DNA of 64,000 bases from Bacteroidota bacterium. Lineage in GTDB: Bacteria > Bacteroidota > Bacteroidia > B-17B0 > Aurantibacillaceae. Below the pieces are notes generated by a model. That model had not been told where the DNA came from and did not search any database. It saw only the letters and a program-made list of their open reading frames with translations. Location of the stretch: contig JABDCR010000008.1 in assembly GCA_013288015.1 (NCBI GenBank), forward strand, positions 1-64,000, given 5' to 3'. Below, one piece after another: positions 10,034-18,822 of the stretch (the first letter of the stretch is position 1; every line of letters starts with the position of its first letter). The position numbers and the translations under genes were made by a program.

Positions 10034-10046
10034 ATGGCTAATGTAG

Positions 10047-10538
10047 TTAATTGGTGTCGATTATTTTAAAAGTGGTATCCATTTCGTAATTAATGGTGTT
10101 TCCTTCAAGGATGCCCTGTTTGTTTTTTGCCTGGTGTTTATCGCTTATGTAATAGTGTTTTTCTTTTGGGCTTGCTAAAAGGGTGTTTAATTTATTTTGA
10201 TATTGGATAAGTTTGTCTTTAAATTTTGTGCTGTTGGTATCGTTTTTTTGAGGAGGAATGCCCATTTGACTAAGCTGAGTCCGGATGGCAGACTGAACGC
10301 TATCGGCCTGATGTTCTATTAAAATGGCTTCGCGCAGGTCTTCTATTTGTATATCGAGGGTATCGGGGTACTCGTAAGCGCTATCTAATTTGCCGTACTT
10401 TATATTTTGGTAACTATCGGGATAAGGGAAATTAGTTTTTACGTACTGTTGAATGGATAGAATGGCTTTGTCGCGATTGCCGGTTGGTTTGCTGCATGCC
10501 ATTATAAAGACAGATAATAATAGGATGACCTTTTTCAC
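10047..10538 (-). CDS. Small lipoprotein
   Basis: MKKVILLLSVFIMACSKPTGNRDK; same layout as the 9650 protein. Confidence 0.7.
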   Translation of the reverse strand: MKKVILLLSVFIMACSKPTGNRDKAILSIQQYVKTNFPYPDSYQNIKYGKLDSAYEYPDTLDIQIEDLREAILIEHQADSVQSAIRTQLSQMGIPPQKNDTNSTKFKDKLIQYQNKLNTLLASPKEKHYYISDKHQAKNKQGILEGNTINYEMDTTFKIIDTN

Positions 10539-10644
10539 GCGAGGGTTTGTTTTTGATAAAGATAAAAATTAAATAATTACCGAGTAGAAATTTAATACTT
10601 TTTTGTATTTGTATGGAATGGTTTTGTTGCTTTAGCAGATAAAA

Positions 10645-11010
10645 CTACTTTACAATAACCATTTTTTTTGTTACCGAGCCCTGATTGCTAACTACATTAA
10701 GACTATAAACCCCTGCGTTTAAACTGCGGGCATCTATAATTGCCTGACCTTTTATAAATTGGTTAAACACCAGTTTGCCATCTACATCAAAAATAAAAAC
10801 TATTTGTTTTTCGGCTACGTTAGTTTCGATAGTAAACTTGCCGCTGCTTGGATTTGGGTTAACATCAATTTGCAGGTTGTTGTTGGTTGTTTTTTCGATG
10901 CCCTCTGTTAAATTAGTAGTTAAGCGTACTGAATCACCACATGGTCCGTTACACTGCGCTTTTACCTGCACCACATAAATCAGCAAAATAAAAAGCAAAA
11001 GTTTTTTCAT
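10645..11010 (-). CDS. Minimal T9SS substrate: signal peptide plus sorting domain with almost no cargo
   Basis: MKKLLLFILLIYVVQVKAQ + ~25 aa + IDVNPNPSSGKFTIE...GVYSLNVVSNQGSVTKKMVIVK. Confidence 0.8.
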   Translation of the reverse strand: MKKLLLFILLIYVVQVKAQCNGPCGDSVRLTTNLTEGIEKTTNNNLQIDVNPNPSSGKFTIETNVAEKQIVFIFDVDGKLVFNQFIKGQAIIDARSLNAGVYSLNVVSNQGSVTKKMVIVK

Positions 11011-11183
11011 ATCAGTAAACTGTGTTGCAATATATAAAAAAAGCTATCTGTTAAATATGGCAGCTGGTTGTTTTTACAATAAGTTAATAAACATACTATT
11101 GGTAGGTTAATTAATAGGTTTTACCGAAGTAAATAGCCCTATGGTAATTGATAAATAGTTTATGTGTTGATTAATTTAACGTT

Positions 11184-12641
11184 TTAGTATACAAAAACTC
11201 CATCATCTTCATCGCTATGTGAGCCTAAAAGATAAGTTGGTTTCTCGTTACCAAAGCGATAAAAGTTGTAATCATCTACAAAGGCGTAGCAGAGAAAGTA
11301 GCGAGTTAGGTCGATAAAATGCCCGAAGGGTTGATAGGTTTTACCGGTATCTTTATCTCTTATGGTTTGTTTATCAATTTTTCCGTTGGCATCCTCTTGG
11401 GCGTTTTCAAAATCCCTGATAGTTGTTTTGCAAGATTGGTTTACAAAAAAATGCAGGTCGTTAAAATTTTCTTCGAGCACGGTATTAAAAAAATCCAATG
11501 ACTGACGAACGGATGGATGTGATTTCAATACACGCAATTCGGGATTAAACTGCCGTAGCTCGTGTTGCATAATAAAAAACAAATGCTCGCCTGCTTGCAG
11601 TTTTACATCTTCTTTTTGTGATGCCGGGTCGCCATAGAGATACATTTTCTCGCGATGGTGACGGTAACGCCGTTTAATTTCATTGGCTACCCAGGAAGTT
11701 TTATTGTTTGGGTGATGCGCGGCAATTTCATCAATCAAATAAATATTTTTATCATCTACCTGAAAAATGCCGCAGGGAAAATATGGGTTTACGTTTTCAT
11801 CGAAACTTATATGCAATGCTAAATTTGGGTTGTAGGCATAATGCCCCACATGTTTTTCAAACTTAAAACATTTTAAAACCTCGCCCCCGCTTATGCGTTT
11901 GCCCCACAAACCTAAGGTGTACACCTGATAGTAATAAGGGTTGGTGGCCTTATAACTTTCGTGCCTGGCAATGCGCGCCTTGCTGCAATGCGTTAAATTA
12001 TTGTGGTAGGTGGTGTGGGTAGCGGTTATGCTGCGGTAATAAGTACTGCCATCGGGCATGGTGTAGGCCATGTTATCGGTAAAACTATATTCATTTTTTG
12101 GGATGTGGCGGGCAAAGTAATTTTTGTAGAGCCAAAAATCTTTATAATCGCCAAGGCACTCGGGGTTAAAAGAAAACCACTCTTGCACATCGCCAAAATT
12201 ATTGCGCAGGGTTGTGGAGGCAATTATGTAATCAGCCTCGCTTAGCTGGTTACCCTCTTCGTACCAAGCGCAACTTGGGTTGCTGATAGATTTTAGTTTG
12301 CCCGCATCATCGCAACCACGCGCCAAAAATTTGTTGCCGTTAAAACAATGTATTTCTAAAGGTTGTTGTTTAAAGGTAAAGAGGTGGTCGATTTTCCACT
12401 CGGTGCAAATATCTTTTATTAATTGCCACTGACTATCTTTTATACTTTCAAATGTTTTTTTAAACAGAATGCAACGAAAATATTTTTGCTGCAGACAATC
12501 TAAAATTAATTTTTGTGCAATGAAGTAGGATTTGCCACTATCTCTGCCACCCCACAAAAAATTGAGGCTTGCCTTGCTGTGCAATAGCGGGCGGTAGCAG
12601 GGCAGAAACATATCCTCCGCTATTTGCAGGTTTACATGCAT
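11184..12641 (-). CDS. Phage terminase large subunit (PBSX/Terminase_3-like)
   Basis: Walker A-like WGGRDSGKSYFIAQK, ATPase-like CAWYEEGNQLSE, nuclease-like HISFDENVNPYFPCGIFQVDD and YLYGDPASQ. Confidence 0.85.
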   Translation of the reverse strand: MHVNLQIAEDMFLPCYRPLLHSKASLNFLWGGRDSGKSYFIAQKLILDCLQQKYFRCILFKKTFESIKDSQWQLIKDICTEWKIDHLFTFKQQPLEIHCFNGNKFLARGCDDAGKLKSISNPSCAWYEEGNQLSEADYIIASTTLRNNFGDVQEWFSFNPECLGDYKDFWLYKNYFARHIPKNEYSFTDNMAYTMPDGSTYYRSITATHTTYHNNLTHCSKARIARHESYKATNPYYYQVYTLGLWGKRISGGEVLKCFKFEKHVGHYAYNPNLALHISFDENVNPYFPCGIFQVDDKNIYLIDEIAAHHPNNKTSWVANEIKRRYRHHREKMYLYGDPASQKEDVKLQAGEHLFFIMQHELRQFNPELRVLKSHPSVRQSLDFFNTVLEENFNDLHFFVNQSCKTTIRDFENAQEDANGKIDKQTIRDKDTGKTYQPFGHFIDLTRYFLCYAFVDDYNFYRFGNEKPTYLLGSHSDEDDGVFVY

Positions 12642-12865
12642 CAGTCGGCTTGCTTTTTTAGGATGGATATGTTTACGGTGTTTGGCTCCAGTAACTCCTG
12701 TAAATCATCGGCGGTAATAATTTTTACTGCCAGGGGGTAAAAGGCCGATGGGTTTGCTTTGCCCCATGCCAAGAGGCTTGACTTAGGGTCGGTTTGCATT
12801 TGGGCAAAGGCAAATTCAAAAGCTTCTTTAAGGGTGGGTGGTTTTTTATCATCAGACATGGGCAA
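12641..12865 (-). CDS. Small terminase-subunit-like protein
   Basis: Directly upstream of and overlapping TerL; SSLLAWGKANPSAFYPLAVKIIT resembles terminase-associated small proteins. Confidence 0.5.
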   Translation of the reverse strand: MPMSDDKKPPTLKEAFEFAFAQMQTDPKSSLLAWGKANPSAFYPLAVKIITADDLQELLEPNTVNISILKKQAD

Positions 12866-12963
12866 AATTTATATTACCCAAAAGTACAAATAATTTGGAA
12901 AAGTACATTGTGATAGTTTGGTACATTTTAGCATTATGAGGGAAGCATGATTGAAAAATTATA

Positions 12964-13000
12964 AAATAAAGATTTCTCCCTACAGTAGAAATGACAAGAG
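12964..13000. repeat. Isolated hairpin related to the 5' half of the dispersed repeat family
   Basis: aaataaagATTTCTccctacagtAGAAATgacaagag; the aaataaagatttctc...gaaatgaca frame is shared with copies at 46.05 and 55.62 kb. Confidence 0.6.
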
Positions 13001-13036
13001 ATTTAAACCTATATTTACTACACAAAAAAATGTTTT

Positions 13037-13825
13037 ATGGAAATTAAATACGAGCAAAAATATATAGCTTTTTTAGATGTATTAGGCTTTTCTTCTTTGG
13101 TTGAAAGTAACAATAAGGAAAAATTAGAAAAATATTTTTCTATTCTTGAAGAAGCTTTTAAACACTTGGATAATGATAGAAAAAACATAAAGAAGCTAAT
13201 TATTAGTGATTCCATCATACTTACGACTCCTGATACGGAAGAAAATTTTTTACACATAATAACTGCGATAAGGTTTTTACAAGCAGCATTAGCTCCACAT
13301 GGTATTTGGATTAGGGGTGGCTTCACATTTGGTGATGTGTATGATGATAATGATAAAAATATAATTGTAGGAAAAGGCTATATAAGAGCTTATTTATTAG
13401 AGCAACAGGCAGTTTATCCAAGAGTAATAATTGACCCAAGTATTTTAGCTAAGAAGAATTTAAATAGAAAACAGTTTTACGAGAGATACGATGACCACAA
13501 GTTAAGAAATCCTTTAAGTTTTAAGAGAATCCACGATTATGATTTTTATAATCATAAACGTTATACGCAAGATGATGCTATATTTATATGTTATGCAAGT
13601 ACAGTAATCGTACCTTGTTTTAATTGTGACGATATTGAAAGCATTGAAGATACATATGGTTATATAAGAAAAGGATTATATGGTGAGCAAAAACATTATC
13701 ATAAATATTTGTGGCTTAAAAAATATTTTCTTGAATGCTTAGAAGAAATAAATATGTATGCTGATAATAATTTCTCACAAAAAGCAAGTTTAGAGAAGTT
13801 AATTAGGGATTTCACCGCCTTGTAA
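13037..13825 (+). CDS. Class III nucleotidyl cyclase-like protein
   Basis: Order of motifs: FLDVLGFSSLV, LIISDSIILTTP, WIRGGFTFGDVY, GKGYIRAYLLEQQAVYPRVIIDP. Confidence 0.5.
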   Translation: MEIKYEQKYIAFLDVLGFSSLVESNNKEKLEKYFSILEEAFKHLDNDRKNIKKLIISDSIILTTPDTEENFLHIITAIRFLQAALAPHGIWIRGGFTFGDVYDDNDKNIIVGKGYIRAYLLEQQAVYPRVIIDPSILAKKNLNRKQFYERYDDHKLRNPLSFKRIHDYDFYNHKRYTQDDAIFICYASTVIVPCFNCDDIESIEDTYGYIRKGLYGEQKHYHKYLWLKKYFLECLEEINMYADNNFSQKASLEKLIRDFTAL

Positions 13826-13829
13826 ATCT

Positions 13830-14429
13830 TTATTTTTTAGTTGAAGTGTAATCATCATCCACCCCTTTGCCTTTAAGAATGTAGGGAATATATTTTTCAA
13901 TGCGTGCCTCGCGGGTTTTGGCTTGTTTGGCTGATGAAAAATAAAGCAAATAGCCTCTTTGTCGCCCGGGGGTTAGGGCCTTAAAAGCTGCTTTTAAAGT
14001 AGCGTCTTTAGCCAGTTTATTTTTAAACTCAGCAGGCATAGTAAATTCGGCGGTCTTTTTTAATTCTACTTTTAAACCTGCTTTTTCAACTTCTATGGCT
14101 TCAAAAATATAAGCCTTTAAAGTGGTTTTCATCTTCACTATTTCCTGTAAACCAGTAAACCTAATTTGCCTTGCCGCTTGTACATTTTTTGTTTGCTGTA
14201 TTAAAATGCCAGCAGCATCCTGCAACAAAACACCTTTCATAAACAAAAGCGCACAGTAGTTTTTAAACCCATGTATTAAAACAATGTTTTGCCCGTTATA
14301 ACTGTAACAAGGGCAACCCCACCTTAATTCTTCCGTCAGCCCACAATCAAGTATAAGGCTTCTTAATGTTTTATACTCTTGTTGCCACGGGGTGGGTTTA
14401 GTAAAGTAAAAATCAACTTTTGGGTTCAT
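13830..14429 (-). CDS. YdeI/OmpD-associated family (DUF1801-like) protein
   Basis: ELRWGCPCYSYNGQNIVLIHGFKNYCALLFMKG; C-terminal ALTPGRQRGYLLYFSSAKQAKTREARIEK. Confidence 0.85.
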   Translation of the reverse strand: MNPKVDFYFTKPTPWQQEYKTLRSLILDCGLTEELRWGCPCYSYNGQNIVLIHGFKNYCALLFMKGVLLQDAAGILIQQTKNVQAARQIRFTGLQEIVKMKTTLKAYIFEAIEVEKAGLKVELKKTAEFTMPAEFKNKLAKDATLKAAFKALTPGRQRGYLLYFSSAKQAKTREARIEKYIPYILKGKGVDDDYTSTKK

Positions 14430-14445
14430 GCTATTTGCTTATTAA

Positions 14446-14826
14446 TTAATTGGAAACTATTTTTCTATCAGCAGGTCTAAAGTACCAAGACAAAATTATG
14501 AAAACAGTTTGGAAAACAGGCCCCATAATTGATTTTGCAGCAAAATCGCCAATAAACAAATGCGAAAGTAAGGCGCCCGTCATTACAAAAAATAAACCTG
14601 CGTAGGCCCACTCTTTAAGTAATTTAAAGCCCGGTAGTAGAATGGCAATAACTGCTAAAATTTTCCAGGTACCAATGATGTAGAAAAAATACGAGGGGTA
14701 ACCCAATGGAATCATTAAATCCATTATGGTTTGTGTGTGCAGTACTTGTTGCAAGCCACTTGCAAACATACCCAATGCCAACAAACTTGTGGCAATCCAA
14801 TAAATTATTTTGTTTCTTTTTTCCAT
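14446..14826 (-). CDS. DoxX family membrane protein
   Basis: Four TM segments, LGYPSYFFYIIGTWKILAVIAILLPGFKLLKEWAYAGLFF. Confidence 0.85.
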   Translation of the reverse strand: MEKRNKIIYWIATSLLALGMFASGLQQVLHTQTIMDLMIPLGYPSYFFYIIGTWKILAVIAILLPGFKLLKEWAYAGLFFVMTGALLSHLFIGDFAAKSIMGPVFQTVFIILSWYFRPADRKIVSN

Positions 14827-14832
14827 GTTATG

Positions 14833-15297
14833 TTATTTTATTTGTTTTACTATTTCTTCTAATCGGTTATGCGCCATGTTTATGCCTTGAGTCATGCCCA
14901 TTTTCAGCATCTGGTCTCTTTGCTCGCCCGTTTCATACAAGGTGTGTATGGTAAGTTTGCATTTATCGTTGCTTAGTTTTTCGAAAGCTAAAAACTCAAG
15001 CTGAACACCGAAGGGCATATTTTCGAACTCGAAGGTGCGTGTGATTTTTTTGTTGGGGCTAAAATCGTGGATGGTGCCATTGAACCTGTGTTTGTTTCCT
15101 TGAGGGTCGGTGGTTTCGAACTGATAACTGCCGTGCTTTTTGTTTTCGAGTTTCAGCACTTTTGTTCCCATCCATTGTTCAACAATATCTGCCTCAACAT
15201 ACGCTTTAAAAAGTAGGTCGAGCGGCAAATCAAATTGGCGTGTAATTACCAAATCCTGTTTGCCGGATTCGGCTTTAATTTTTGTTCTTATTTCCAT
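14833..15297 (-). CDS. SRPBCC/AHSA1 family protein
   Basis: ITRQFDLPLDLLFKAYVEADIVEQWMG. Confidence 0.9.
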   Translation of the reverse strand: MEIRTKIKAESGKQDLVITRQFDLPLDLLFKAYVEADIVEQWMGTKVLKLENKKHGSYQFETTDPQGNKHRFNGTIHDFSPNKKITRTFEFENMPFGVQLEFLAFEKLSNDKCKLTIHTLYETGEQRDQMLKMGMTQGINMAHNRLEEIVKQIK

Positions 15298-15298
15298 G

Positions 15299-15619
15299 TT
15301 ATTTGTTTTTATACTTTTTCATTATGGCTTCTAATTTATTAAAACGGTCGTCCCACATTTTTGCAAAGGGAGTTAACCAATCGGCAATTTCTTTCATTTT
15401 TTTTGGATTTAAGTGGTAGTAAATTTCTCTTCCAGCTTCTTTTTGCTTTAGCAGTTGGCACTCGGTAAGAATTTGAATGTGCTTTGAAATTGTTTGACGT
15501 GATGAATCAAAATTATCGGCAATGGCACCGGGGGTCATTGCCTGCAAAGCCACCAAGGTTAAAATAGCCCTGCGGGTTGGGTCGGCTATGGCCTGAAAAA
15601 CATCTCTACGGGTTTCCAT
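15299..15619 (-). CDS. ArsR-family winged-helix regulator
   Basis: [17 protein letters not shown]...[31 protein letters not shown]. Confidence 0.93.
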   Translation of the reverse strand: METRRDVFQAIADPTRRAILTLVALQAMTPGAIADNFDSSRQTISKHIQILTECQLLKQKEAGREIYYHLNPKKMKEIADWLTPFAKMWDDRFNKLEAIMKKYKNK

Positions 15620-15758
15620 TTTATGCAGTTATATGATTGCAAATATAATGCAGTTATTTAACTGCGCAAATTTATTTTTATTAAATTTTTAAGTTTAATA
15701 AATATTAAGGGTAATTTACACCTGCAATAATAAAGCATTTATTACGTTGTAAACTCAT

Positions 15759-16397
15759 ATGCAAAAAAAACACTGGGCAGTTTTACTTTTAGTTATTGTT
15801 TTTTTTACCTATGGTAAAGCCCAGCAAAGCAAATCAGACTCGTTACTGAATAGTCAGCCAAAATTTACCTATGGCATTAAAGCAAATGTTTTTTTGTTTA
15901 CCCGCTTACCCGGTTTTACACAAAGTGTGGCAAGTGAAGTAAATTCCGGTACCGATTATTCGGTTTATTTTAAATATAAAAGCGTTGGCGTTTTTGGCGG
16001 CTATACTGCCCTGTTTAGTTTTAATAACGATGCGCTTAATACAAACGCGGTATTTAATTGCACACACTTTGGTATAAGTTACCGATTTTTTCAGTTTAGT
16101 AAAACAGGTGCCATAACCTTATATTTTTATGATATAAGGGGCAATCAATCGAGAAAATATGAAAACGGGATGGGGCAGTTTGCTTATTATACCGAAAACG
16201 TAAATTTTATTGTTGCCAACCCCCGTTATACAGGCACTTTTTTAAACGGCATGTTAACGGTTGAAGCCGGTGTTTTTTTTAGCGCCTTGCGCGATAACCT
16301 TATGGATTTGCAAGGTTTAAACAGCACCAACTACCCCGCCATAGGTGCCAACGCAGCCTTGGCTTTAAACGTATCGGCATTGCTTGCCAAAAAATGA
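15759..16397 (+). CDS. Exported hypothetical protein
   Basis: Intact ORF with signal peptide MQKKHWAVLLLVIVFFTYGKAQ. Confidence 0.6.
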   Translation: MQKKHWAVLLLVIVFFTYGKAQQSKSDSLLNSQPKFTYGIKANVFLFTRLPGFTQSVASEVNSGTDYSVYFKYKSVGVFGGYTALFSFNNDALNTNAVFNCTHFGISYRFFQFSKTGAITLYFYDIRGNQSRKYENGMGQFAYYTENVNFIVANPRYTGTFLNGMLTVEAGVFFSALRDNLMDLQGLNSTNYPAIGANAALALNVSALLAKK

Positions 16398-16400
16398 ATT

Positions 16401-16979
16401 TTACCTTATTGTTTGACTATATAAGTAGTTAACTATATAGGTGTTGCGTGTGGCATCAAAACCCTTAATATCCTGATTGGTTTGTATATACGAATCGAGT
16501 ATGCTGGTAAGCGTTTGATTGTTTGGGTAAGTGGCTTTTAAATTAGCGGTGGTAAGTTTTTTAATTTCGCCATCTGCGCCATCGCTAAAATAGTAAATAG
16601 CATCTCTTTCGACAGCTATGCCACTTATTACAATTTTTTCGACCGCATAAATGTAAACGTTTTTGGCCTCCAATATTTCGTACTGGCGGTTGTTGTAAAA
16701 ACGCCAAACGCGGTTATTGCAATCGCGGTAAGCGTAAATGTCTTTTTTAAGGTAGGTTATTTTTGTGCCTTTATTCACGACCACAAACGATGCCTTCGCA
16801 AAAACATCGTGCTTTTTAAAAACTTCTTTGCTGTTTTTTTTGCACTCAACCTCATCGGCCAGTTTATTGTTTTTATAATCGGCGGCACTTATATACACAC
16901 CACTGCTATTATTTTGCGCCGCTACGTTTTTAGTGAGCAGAACAAACAATACTAAGGGTATGCCATTGATTATTTTCAT
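16401..16979 (-). CDS. Exported hypothetical protein
   Basis: Signal peptide-like N-terminus and intact ORF. Confidence 0.6.
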   Translation of the reverse strand: MKIINGIPLVLFVLLTKNVAAQNNSSGVYISAADYKNNKLADEVECKKNSKEVFKKHDVFAKASFVVVNKGTKITYLKKDIYAYRDCNNRVWRFYNNRQYEILEAKNVYIYAVEKIVISGIAVERDAIYYFSDGADGEIKKLTTANLKATYPNNQTLTSILDSYIQTNQDIKGFDATRNTYIVNYLYSQTIR

Positions 16980-17076
16980 TTAATTAAGCTAAATTTACAA
17001 AAAAAACCTGAGATTTAAAAAACGCGCTAATGTAGGCTAATTTAAGCTTGATGCCGTTTTTATATATAATTGCCTT

Positions 17077-17430
17077 ATGAAAGTAAAGATTATACGTACA
17101 AATGATATGCCAGTAAACTATTTTTTGGTTATAGTTGTTAGCCTGCTGTTTATACAATGCAGCAATAGCAAGCAAAACACAACCGTTATCAAGTCTAATT
17201 TGAACGATTTAGGCTGTAGAAAAGATTCTACTACCCCGAAAGATATAACGGCTATGCAATCGGTAATTACATGTCCGAAATGCGGGCACAAAAAAACCGA
17301 AACAATGCCCACCGATGTTTGTTTGCTTAAATATACCTGTACAACTTGTAAGGCCGAGTTGCGCCCCAGGCAAGGCGATTGCTGTGTGTTTTGTACTTAT
17401 GGCACACATAAATGTCCATCAATGCAATAG
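17077..17430 (+). CDS. Cys-rich zinc-ribbon-like hypothetical protein
   Basis: ITCPKCGHKKTE...YTCTTCKAELRPRQGDCCVFCTYGTHKCP. Confidence 0.7.
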   Translation: MKVKIIRTNDMPVNYFLVIVVSLLFIQCSNSKQNTTVIKSNLNDLGCRKDSTTPKDITAMQSVITCPKCGHKKTETMPTDVCLLKYTCTTCKAELRPRQGDCCVFCTYGTHKCPSMQ

Positions 17431-17552
17431 TTTTATTGTAGTTGTTTAAGTAATTTACCTATAATAATTATAATAAGTAGTTACACGTTTGTTACTTATG
17501 TAAATTAACGTTAATTTTATTCTACTTTTACTTGTTATACTAAATTTGCAAA

Positions 17553-18251
17553 ATGGATACGGAAAAAGTAAGGATTTTATTAGTAGATGACGACGAATTT
17601 TTTGGCTTTCTGATAAAAAAATATCTAGAAGAAAAAGATTTTTTGGTAGACAAAGCCAGTAGCGCGCAAGAAGGTTACGAGTTGTTTTGTAAAAACAATT
17701 ACAGTTTATGTTTATTAGATGTTATGATGCCTGTTAAGGATGGTTTTGCCCTTGCCCAAGAAATAAAAGCGAAAGATAGAAGCATGCCCATTATTTTTAT
17801 TACAGGCAATAAAACACCTGAACAAACCCTGATAGGTTTTGATGCGGGTGCCGACGATTATATTAAAAAACCTTTTGCCACCGAAGAATTATTGGTGCGT
17901 ATGAAAGCCATTTTGCGCCGTAGTTTGAAACATAATGGAGCAGAGGATTTTGTGAAATTTAATATAGGTAAATATATTTTTAACTACAGCATGCACACGC
18001 TTGCCTTTGATGATAAAATATACAGGTTAACTACTAAAGAAACACAACTGTTGCACCTGTTGGTGGTTAATGAAAATAAATTATTAAACCGATCGTTTGC
18101 ACTGCAAACAATTTGGAACGAAACCAGCTACCTTAACCGCCGGAGCATGGATGTGTTTGTTACCAAGCTGCGCAAATATTTTGTGCACGATAATGAGGTA
18201 AAAATTGTAAATGTACCCAAGCAGGGGTATATGCTATTTGTTAAATACTAA
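17553..18251 (+). CDS. OmpR-family response regulator
   Basis: Receiver RILLVDDDEFF...LLDVMMPVKDG...KKPF and C-terminal winged helix NRRSMDVFVTKLRKYF. Confidence 0.95.
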   Translation: MDTEKVRILLVDDDEFFGFLIKKYLEEKDFLVDKASSAQEGYELFCKNNYSLCLLDVMMPVKDGFALAQEIKAKDRSMPIIFITGNKTPEQTLIGFDAGADDYIKKPFATEELLVRMKAILRRSLKHNGAEDFVKFNIGKYIFNYSMHTLAFDDKIYRLTTKETQLLHLLVVNENKLLNRSFALQTIWNETSYLNRRSMDVFVTKLRKYFVHDNEVKIVNVPKQGYMLFVKY

Positions 18252-18387
18252 TTAGTCAGCAGGTATTTTTCTTATAAAGAATTTACAGTCCTTGCAAATT
18301 GCCGCTTTTTATTATGTAAGATTTTATTGCTTTTTGTTGCTTATTAATAAAAAAAATTGCCGTAGCTTTAATATAAATTTAAAAGCT

Positions 18388-18687
18388 ATGGCAAAAGTAA
18401 AAAACATAAACGGTACAACCGATAATGCCACTATTTGCAGTTGCGGTAGCTGGCTAGAACATTGGGAAACATTTAGCGGCATGCCGCGCCCGCATGAGTG
18501 CATTGTATCTGAGCCTGATTGTTTAGAAAAAGAAGTGACAGGTGCCCATGTACAAAAAGAAGGCGACAACCACACCTGGTACATTGCCCCCTTATGTAAA
18601 GCACACAGTAATACAAAAAACAAAGAGCTAATTGTATCGGATGCATGGCCTTTGGTTGAAGCTAACCGAGCCAACACCTGCGATTAA
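18388..18687 (+). CDS. Small hypothetical protein
   Basis: Start moved to MAKVKNING within the listed ORF; CSCGSWLEHWE...LCKAHSNTKN. Confidence 0.6.
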   Translation: MAKVKNINGTTDNATICSCGSWLEHWETFSGMPRPHECIVSEPDCLEKEVTGAHVQKEGDNHTWYIAPLCKAHSNTKNKELIVSDAWPLVEANRANTCD

Positions 18688-18714
18688 TTTACCTTAGCAT
18701 TTTTATAAATACCA

Positions 18715-18744
18715 ACCGTTTAATCAAAAAAGCATACTGTTTAC
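18715..18744 (+). promoter_or_regulatory. 21-bp-period 9-bp direct repeat (LytTR-like geometry)
   Basis: accgtttaa (18715) and actgtttac (18736), then 52 nt to TATATTTG (18797-18804), ATG at 18823. Confidence 0.65.
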
Positions 18745-18822
18745 TCAAAAAGCCTTGCCTTTTGTAAAATTGCCTATTAGTAAGTTGCTGTTTTTGTATA
18801 TTTGTTAAAACACAATTAACAA

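Noticed and set aside
17553-18251. Response regulator as the LytTR-like site binder
   Set aside because: Its output domain is an OmpR-type winged helix, not LytTR; proximity alone is not evidence.
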